Shown here in pieces: positions 60,044 through 64,000 of a DNA stretch of 64,000 nucleotides. This DNA comes from DASPOF01 sp035626155. Lineage in GTDB: Bacteria; Desulfobacterota; Binatia; Binatales; Binataceae. The notes below the pieces were generated by a model, which did no database searches, was not told the DNA's origin, and saw only the letters and a list, made by a program, of their open reading frames with translations. Each line of letters opens with the position of its first letter. Position 1 is the stretch's first letter. Both the position numbers and the translations under genes were made by a program. The stretch is taken from contig DASPOF010000065.1 in NCBI GenBank assembly GCA_035626155.1, positions 1-64,000 of the forward strand. Reading direction: 5' to 3'.

Positions 60044-61474
60044 TTACGTTCCCGCCAGCTTGTGCGCGTACGCGGCGACGGTCTTGAAATCATACTCGCG
60101 ATACGCCTGCAACTTCTCCGCCTCGAATCCGCCCTCGGCGTGCACCGCCAGAACCTCCTGGTAGCCGCCGAAATCCGAAGACGTGAGATCGCTGACGAGG
60201 TTGAGAAGCTTAAGGCGCCGTTCCGCATCGAAGCCCTTTGCGCCGCCGAGATAGCGGAGCACGTACCGGCGCGTCGCCTCGCTGCTTAAGTCCTCCTCGG
60301 ACGGCGCAGTGACAAGCAGGCCGCCCGCGAGGTCCTGAACGATCTGCACGGCTTGATGATAGTTGTGCGCGAAATGGTACTTCGCGACGTTCACCAGCAG
60401 AGTGTTCGGCACCGCGACGCCGTCCTCGATGGTGCACGTTCGCGCGGCGTGCTCGATCAACCCGCGCACCGCGGTGTGATACGCGGCAAGCTGGGTGAGC
60501 TTGTCGCGCACGTGGCCCGCGCGGAGGATGCCGTTCGCCTCGGCCGCCGCGTATCCCGCGCCCACGAGCAGTTCGAGCAGCGGCAGCTTGTAGGAGACCG
60601 CGGTGAAGCGATGGAACCGCACGAAGGTCAGCGCGAGCAGCCCCGCGAACTCGATCTCGCCCTGCAGAAACACGCGCTCCCTGGGCACGAACACGTCATC
60701 GAACACGGTCAGCGTCTCGATCATCTTGTGGCGCGCGCTGATCGGATGCTCGAAGGAATTCTTCCCGGCGCCGCCGTGCGCGCTCGCGATCAGTTTGAGC
60801 CCGGGCGTATCGATCGGGAGGGCGAATGCAACCGCGTACGCCTTGTCTTCCGCGCGCATCGCGCGCGTCGGCAGCACGATCACCTCGTTGCTGTTGGTCG
60901 CAACCGAGGTGTGCACCTTGGCGCCGCGCACGATGATTCCGTCGGGCCTTTCCTCGACGATACGGACGTAGTAGTCGGGATGCTCCTGCTCGGTGGGGCC
61001 GAGCGCGCGGTCGCCCTTCACATCGGTCTGCGCGACGGCCACCGCAAGATCGTTGTCGCGGCAGTATCGGTAATACTTGGCGATTCGCTCGCGATATTCG
61101 CCCTTGCCCGCCGCCGCCAGGCGCTCGCCTATGATGCGGAGCGCGAGCAGCGCATCGGTGCCGATCTCCTTGATCAGCACGACCAGGGTTGCGCCCTCGC
61201 GGGTCGCTACGGCGATGAGCGCGCTGCGTTTGAGCAGATCGTCGCCGTTTGCCGGAACCTGGTAATAGCGGCTGTACTCGCCGCCGTCCTCGCCAACGAC
61301 CGCGAGTTCGCGGTACTTCGGGTCTTCGGCCATCCGGTAGTCGAGCGCGGCGTGCTCGACCGCGATTCCGATAACCGGATGCGCGGTGACGTCGGGCACT
61401 TTCTCGCCGCGGAAGAACACGGTGCGGCCGTCGCGCAGCGATGCTTTGTATTGGTCTGGGGTTCTGAGTCCCAT
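60044..61474 (-). CDS. HpaB-type FADH2-dependent aromatic hydroxylase
   Basis: 476 residues from ATG 61474, GAGG upstream. HpaB/PheA superfamily: RTPDQYKASLRDGRTVFFRGEKVPD, DVKGDRALGP, ARHKMIETLTVFDDVFVPRERVFLQGE and EDLSSEATRRYVLRYLGG. The superfamily also contains 4-hydroxybutyryl-CoA dehydratase, whose cluster-binding Cys residues are not conserved here: after the His-Arg pair in FVRFHRFTAVSYKLP the Cys is missing. A flavin monooxygenase of a phenolic is more likely. It converges on the GcdH gene and is divergent from the SDR. Confidence 0.85.
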   Translation of the reverse strand: MGLRTPDQYKASLRDGRTVFFRGEKVPDVTAHPVIGIAVEHAALDYRMAEDPKYRELAVVGEDGGEYSRYYQVPANGDDLLKRSALIAVATREGATLVVLIKEIGTDALLALRIIGERLAAAGKGEYRERIAKYYRYCRDNDLAVAVAQTDVKGDRALGPTEQEHPDYYVRIVEERPDGIIVRGAKVHTSVATNSNEVIVLPTRAMRAEDKAYAVAFALPIDTPGLKLIASAHGGAGKNSFEHPISARHKMIETLTVFDDVFVPRERVFLQGEIEFAGLLALTFVRFHRFTAVSYKLPLLELLVGAGYAAAEANGILRAGHVRDKLTQLAAYHTAVRGLIEHAARTCTIEDGVAVPNTLLVNVAKYHFAHNYHQAVQIVQDLAGGLLVTAPSEEDLSSEATRRYVLRYLGGAKGFDAERRLKLLNLVSDLTSSDFGGYQEVLAVHAEGGFEAEKLQAYREYDFKTVAAYAHKLAGT

Positions 61475-61617
61475 GTTGGCCGGTACCTCGCTTGCGATGC
61501 GCCCGCGACGCAGGCGCTCGACTTGAACTTGGGCGAATCGCAAATATAGAAGCCGTTCGCGCCGGCTGTCCAACGCGGCGGCCCGGCGCATCCCGAGCGA
61601 AACGAGGAAGGCGCACG

Positions 61618-62382
61618 ATGGCGGCTCCAACGATGTTCGATCTGGCCGGGCAGGTTGCGGTGGTCACCGGGGGCAACGGCGGAATCGGCCGGGGTATCGC
61701 GCTCGGATTCGCCGAGGCGGGCGCGGCGGTCGCGATCCTTGCGCGCAACCAGCAGAAAAACCGCGAGGTGCTCGGCGAACTCGAGGCGCTCGGCGTTCCC
61801 GCGCTCGCGATCGAGCTCGACGTGATGCGCCGGCGCGACTTGCGCCCCGCGATGGAGGAGGTCGAGCGGCGGCTCGGCCCTGTGTCGATCCTCGTCAATA
61901 ACGCCGGCATTGCGATCGGCCGCAGCGCGCTCGCCTACGAGGAGGAGGCGTGGGACCGCGTGATCGAGACCAACCTCACGTCGTGTTTTTTGATGTCGCA
62001 AATCGCGGCGCGCTCGATGGCGAAGCGCAAGGCCGGCAAGATCATCAATATCGCGAGCGAGTATTCGCGTTTCGGCTCGGCAACGGTGGCGGCGTATTCG
62101 GCGTCCAAGGGCGGTGTCGTGCAGCTCACCAAATCGATGGCGATCGACTTTGCGGCGCACAACATCCAGGTCAATGCGATCGTCCCCGGCTGGATCGAGA
62201 CCGACATGACCGCGCCCATCAAGGCGAGCCCGTTCTACGAGGAAATCATCACACGCACTCCGGCCGGGCGCTTCGGCACGCCCGCCGAGTGCGCCGGCGC
62301 CGCGATATTTCTCGCCTCGCGCGCATCGGACTTCGTCACCGGGTCGATCGTCTGGGTTGATGGCGGATACGCCATCCGCTGA
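61618..62382 (+). CDS. Short-chain dehydrogenase/reductase (SDR)
   Basis: 254 residues from ATG 61618, GAGGAAGG upstream. Classical SDR: cofactor motif TGGNGGIG (about 17-24), NNAG (about 91-94), Ser in IASEYS and catalytic YSASKGG (about 160). Arg44 after the second strand (ARNQQKN) suggests NADP(H). It is likely a ketoacyl- or glucose-type dehydrogenase; the substrate is unknown. It is divergent from the hydroxylase and could act in the same catabolic route. Confidence 0.93.
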   Translation: MAAPTMFDLAGQVAVVTGGNGGIGRGIALGFAEAGAAVAILARNQQKNREVLGELEALGVPALAIELDVMRRRDLRPAMEEVERRLGPVSILVNNAGIAIGRSALAYEEEAWDRVIETNLTSCFLMSQIAARSMAKRKAGKIINIASEYSRFGSATVAAYSASKGGVVQLTKSMAIDFAAHNIQVNAIVPGWIETDMTAPIKASPFYEEIITRTPAGRFGTPAECAGAAIFLASRASDFVTGSIVWVDGGYAIR

Positions 62383-62435
62383 CGCTCTCGGAGCACTGTT
62401 TAACCAGCGCCGGTGATGCAATATCATCCGCCATC

Positions 62436-63959
62436 GTGACCTCCCGCAAACCCAGACGCGGCGTCCTGGCCAGGCCGCAATCCGGCGCGCTCGAAATGCC
62501 GCCGCTCAAGCCGCTTCGCGTGCTGGTCGCCGGCGAGGTGATACTCGACCGCTACCTCTGGGGCGACGTCGCGCGGATCTCGCCCGAAGCGCCCATCCCG
62601 GTGCTGCGGGTGGAACGGCGCGAGGAGAAACCCGGCAACGCCGGTTTCGTGATGGCGAACTTGCGCGCGCTCGGCGCCGACGTGAGCGCGCTCAGCGTGG
62701 TCGGCGACGATCGCGATGGCCGCCTGCTGCGCGGGATCTTCGGCGACCTCGGGATTGGCACGCGCTCGCTGATGACCGATCCCGATCGCCCGACGATCGT
62801 CAAGGAGCGGATGCTGGGTTCGGTCCAGGCGGCTCATCGCGGAACCCAGCAACTGCTCCGGGTGGACGAGGAGGACCCGAGTCCGCTCGCACCCGCGCGC
62901 GAGCGCGAGCTGATCGCGCGGCTGGGCAGGGAACTCAAGCGCGCCGACGGCGTGCTTGTCTCCGACATCAACAAGGGCCTGCTTACGCCCGCGATCCTGC
63001 GCGCAATTATCAGCGGCGCGCGCCGCCGCCGGATACCGGTCGTCGTCGATCCGCGGCTGACCGAGGATTTTTCGATTTACCGCGGCGCCAACGTCATCAC
63101 GCCCAATCGCTACGAGACGGAACTGGCGACCGGGATGAAGCTCACCGACCGCGACGCCTGGCGGCAGGCCGCCGAGATGCTCGTGCGCAAGCTCGGCCTC
63201 GATGCGTGCCTGGTCACGCTCGACCGCGACGGGATGTATCTTGCCGAGCGCGGCGGCGAGAACACGTACATCGCGACCGCGCCGCGCGAGGTGTATGACG
63301 TGACCGGCGCCGGCGATGTCGTGCTCAGCGTGTTCGGGTTGTTTGCGATCGCGGGACTGGGCTACCAGTCGGCGGCCCGGATCGCGAACCTCGCCGCGAG
63401 CATCGAGGTCAGCCGCATCGGGACCGAAGTGATCACGCGCGAGGACCTCGCGCAGGCGCTCACCCCCGAGCACAACGGCTATGAGCGCAAGATCGTGTCG
63501 GCCGCGGAACTGGACGCGGCGCTCGAACGCGAGCGGCGCGCCGGCCATCGAATTGCCTTCACCAACGGGTGCTTCGACCTGCTGCACGCGGGACACATCC
63601 AGATTCTCTCCTTTGCGCGCGCGCATGCCGACCGCCTGGTGGTTGGGTTGAACAGCGATCGCAGCGTGCGCGCGCTCAAGGGCAAGGACCGCCCGATTTA
63701 TCCCGCCGCCGACCGCGCGCGAATTCTGGCGGCGCTCGAGCCGGTTGATTACGTGGTCATCTTCGATGAGACCCGCGCCGAGAAGATCATCCGCCGCGTC
63801 AAGCCCGACGTGCTGGTCAAGGGCGAGGACTGGCGCGGTAAGCCGATCGACGGGCAGGCGTTCGTCGAGTCTCGCGGCGGGCGCGTGGTGCTCGCGCCGC
63901 TGGCGGCCGGCCGCAGCACGAGCGCGACGATCGAGAAGATGTCCGCGCTCGGCCGGTAA
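62436..63959 (+). CDS. hldE: Bifunctional heptose kinase/adenylyltransferase HldE
   Basis: 507 residues, GTG start. A PfkB/ribokinase domain (about 25-345) has GDVARISPEAPIPVLRVE, KPGNAGFVMANLRALGA and the anion hole DVTGAGDVV. The C-terminal cytidylyltransferase-like domain (about 360-507) has NGCFDLLHAGHIQIL with the HxGH motif and PDVLVKGEDWRG. It phosphorylates D-glycero-beta-D-manno-heptose 7-phosphate and then adenylates it, for LPS inner core. Fused HldE is usual in proteobacteria. It follows the SDR by 53 bases. Confidence 0.95.
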   Translation: MTSRKPRRGVLARPQSGALEMPPLKPLRVLVAGEVILDRYLWGDVARISPEAPIPVLRVERREEKPGNAGFVMANLRALGADVSALSVVGDDRDGRLLRGIFGDLGIGTRSLMTDPDRPTIVKERMLGSVQAAHRGTQQLLRVDEEDPSPLAPARERELIARLGRELKRADGVLVSDINKGLLTPAILRAIISGARRRRIPVVVDPRLTEDFSIYRGANVITPNRYETELATGMKLTDRDAWRQAAEMLVRKLGLDACLVTLDRDGMYLAERGGENTYIATAPREVYDVTGAGDVVLSVFGLFAIAGLGYQSAARIANLAASIEVSRIGTEVITREDLAQALTPEHNGYERKIVSAAELDAALERERRAGHRIAFTNGCFDLLHAGHIQILSFARAHADRLVVGLNSDRSVRALKGKDRPIYPAADRARILAALEPVDYVVIFDETRAEKIIRRVKPDVLVKGEDWRGKPIDGQAFVESRGGRVVLAPLAAGRSTSATIEKMSALGR

Positions 63960-64000
63960 GTCGAACCGCGACATGCCCAAGTGGGGCGGGCGGCCCTGCC

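Noticed and set aside
62424..63980. 518-codon open frame opposite hldE
   Set aside because: Sense strand has both kinase and adenylyltransferase motifs; the antisense frame is a composition shadow.
1..64000. CRISPR array, rRNA operon, prophage or restriction cluster
   Set aside because: No regularly spaced repeats, rRNA sequence, phage structural genes or nuclease genes could be recognised in the window.

Overview
The window is GC-rich bacterial chromosome from a Gram-negative (diderm) organism. Support for a diderm comes from a bifunctional HldE (ADP-heptose for LPS), a secretin, FmdB, a periplasmic TPR protein and a RpoH-type heat-shock sigma factor. The mix of an LLM-class flavin oxidoreductase, acetoacetate-decarboxylase-like protein, glutaryl-CoA dehydrogenase, HpaB-type hydroxylase, VOC proteins, a short-form ThiC and a SAM-I riboswitch suits an uncultured delta-proteobacterial or Binatota-like lineage. 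That placement is an inference from gene content and is not proven here.

Layout. 1-1645: end of a GT87-type mannosyltransferase and a membrane protein that looks C-terminally shortened. 1729-12478: a tad/Flp pilus locus with three tandem Flp pilins, each followed by a hairpin, then CpaB, the secretin CpaC, TadZ, TadA, TadB and TadC. It is closed by a convergent NtrC-family sigma-54 regulator and opened by a candidate sigma-54 promoter. 12710-12785: tRNA-Asn. 12886-20226: leftward genes for a secreted trypsin-like protein, an RRM protein, an epoxide hydrolase-like enzyme, an ADC-like protein with an LLM oxidoreductase, an MFS carrier, a cupin and an orphan DNA methyltransferase. 20510-34848: an isolated NuoI, ThiC, a rhodanese-MoeB fusion, a histidine phosphatase, a TPP enzyme, a VWA protein, an M20 amidohydrolase, FmdB, an MCE-like protein, a large TPR protein, a double VOC protein and a phosphoesterase. 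35027-37905: TrmJ-like methyltransferase, small helical protein, alpha/beta hydrolase, Asd.

37998-45170 is the most distinctive part: a sulfur operon behind a SAM-I riboswitch with a complete terminator and antiterminator. It encodes an E1-like enzyme without the N-terminal Arg-finger segment, a threonine synthase, a MoaD/ThiS-like carrier ending in GG plus two arginines, a cysteine synthase, a NIL-domain protein, a second E1-like protein that has the Arg-finger segment but no ATP-binding loop, a HAD hydrolase, APS kinase and ATP sulfurylase. The two E1-like proteins look complementary. I infer a split activating enzyme feeding a thiocarboxylate-dependent cysteine or homocysteine route, with sulfate activation and carbon-skeleton enzymes in the same regulon.

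45183-63959: SnoaL-like protein, ethanolamine ammonia-lyase EutBC without microcompartment genes, two uncharacterised exported or anchored proteins, an overlooked 34-residue very basic protein, an S53 peptidase, an internally deleted IS5-family remnant, a GST, a TMTC-like TPR membrane protein, RpoZ, RpoH, a CinA-like domain protein, a LysR regulator divergent from a GcdH-like dehydrogenase, an HpaB-type hydroxylase, an SDR and HldE. A 156-bp structured repeat occurs twice, at 6178-6333 and 57436-57591, with a compensatory base change in one stem. No CRISPR array, rRNA or prophage was seen.
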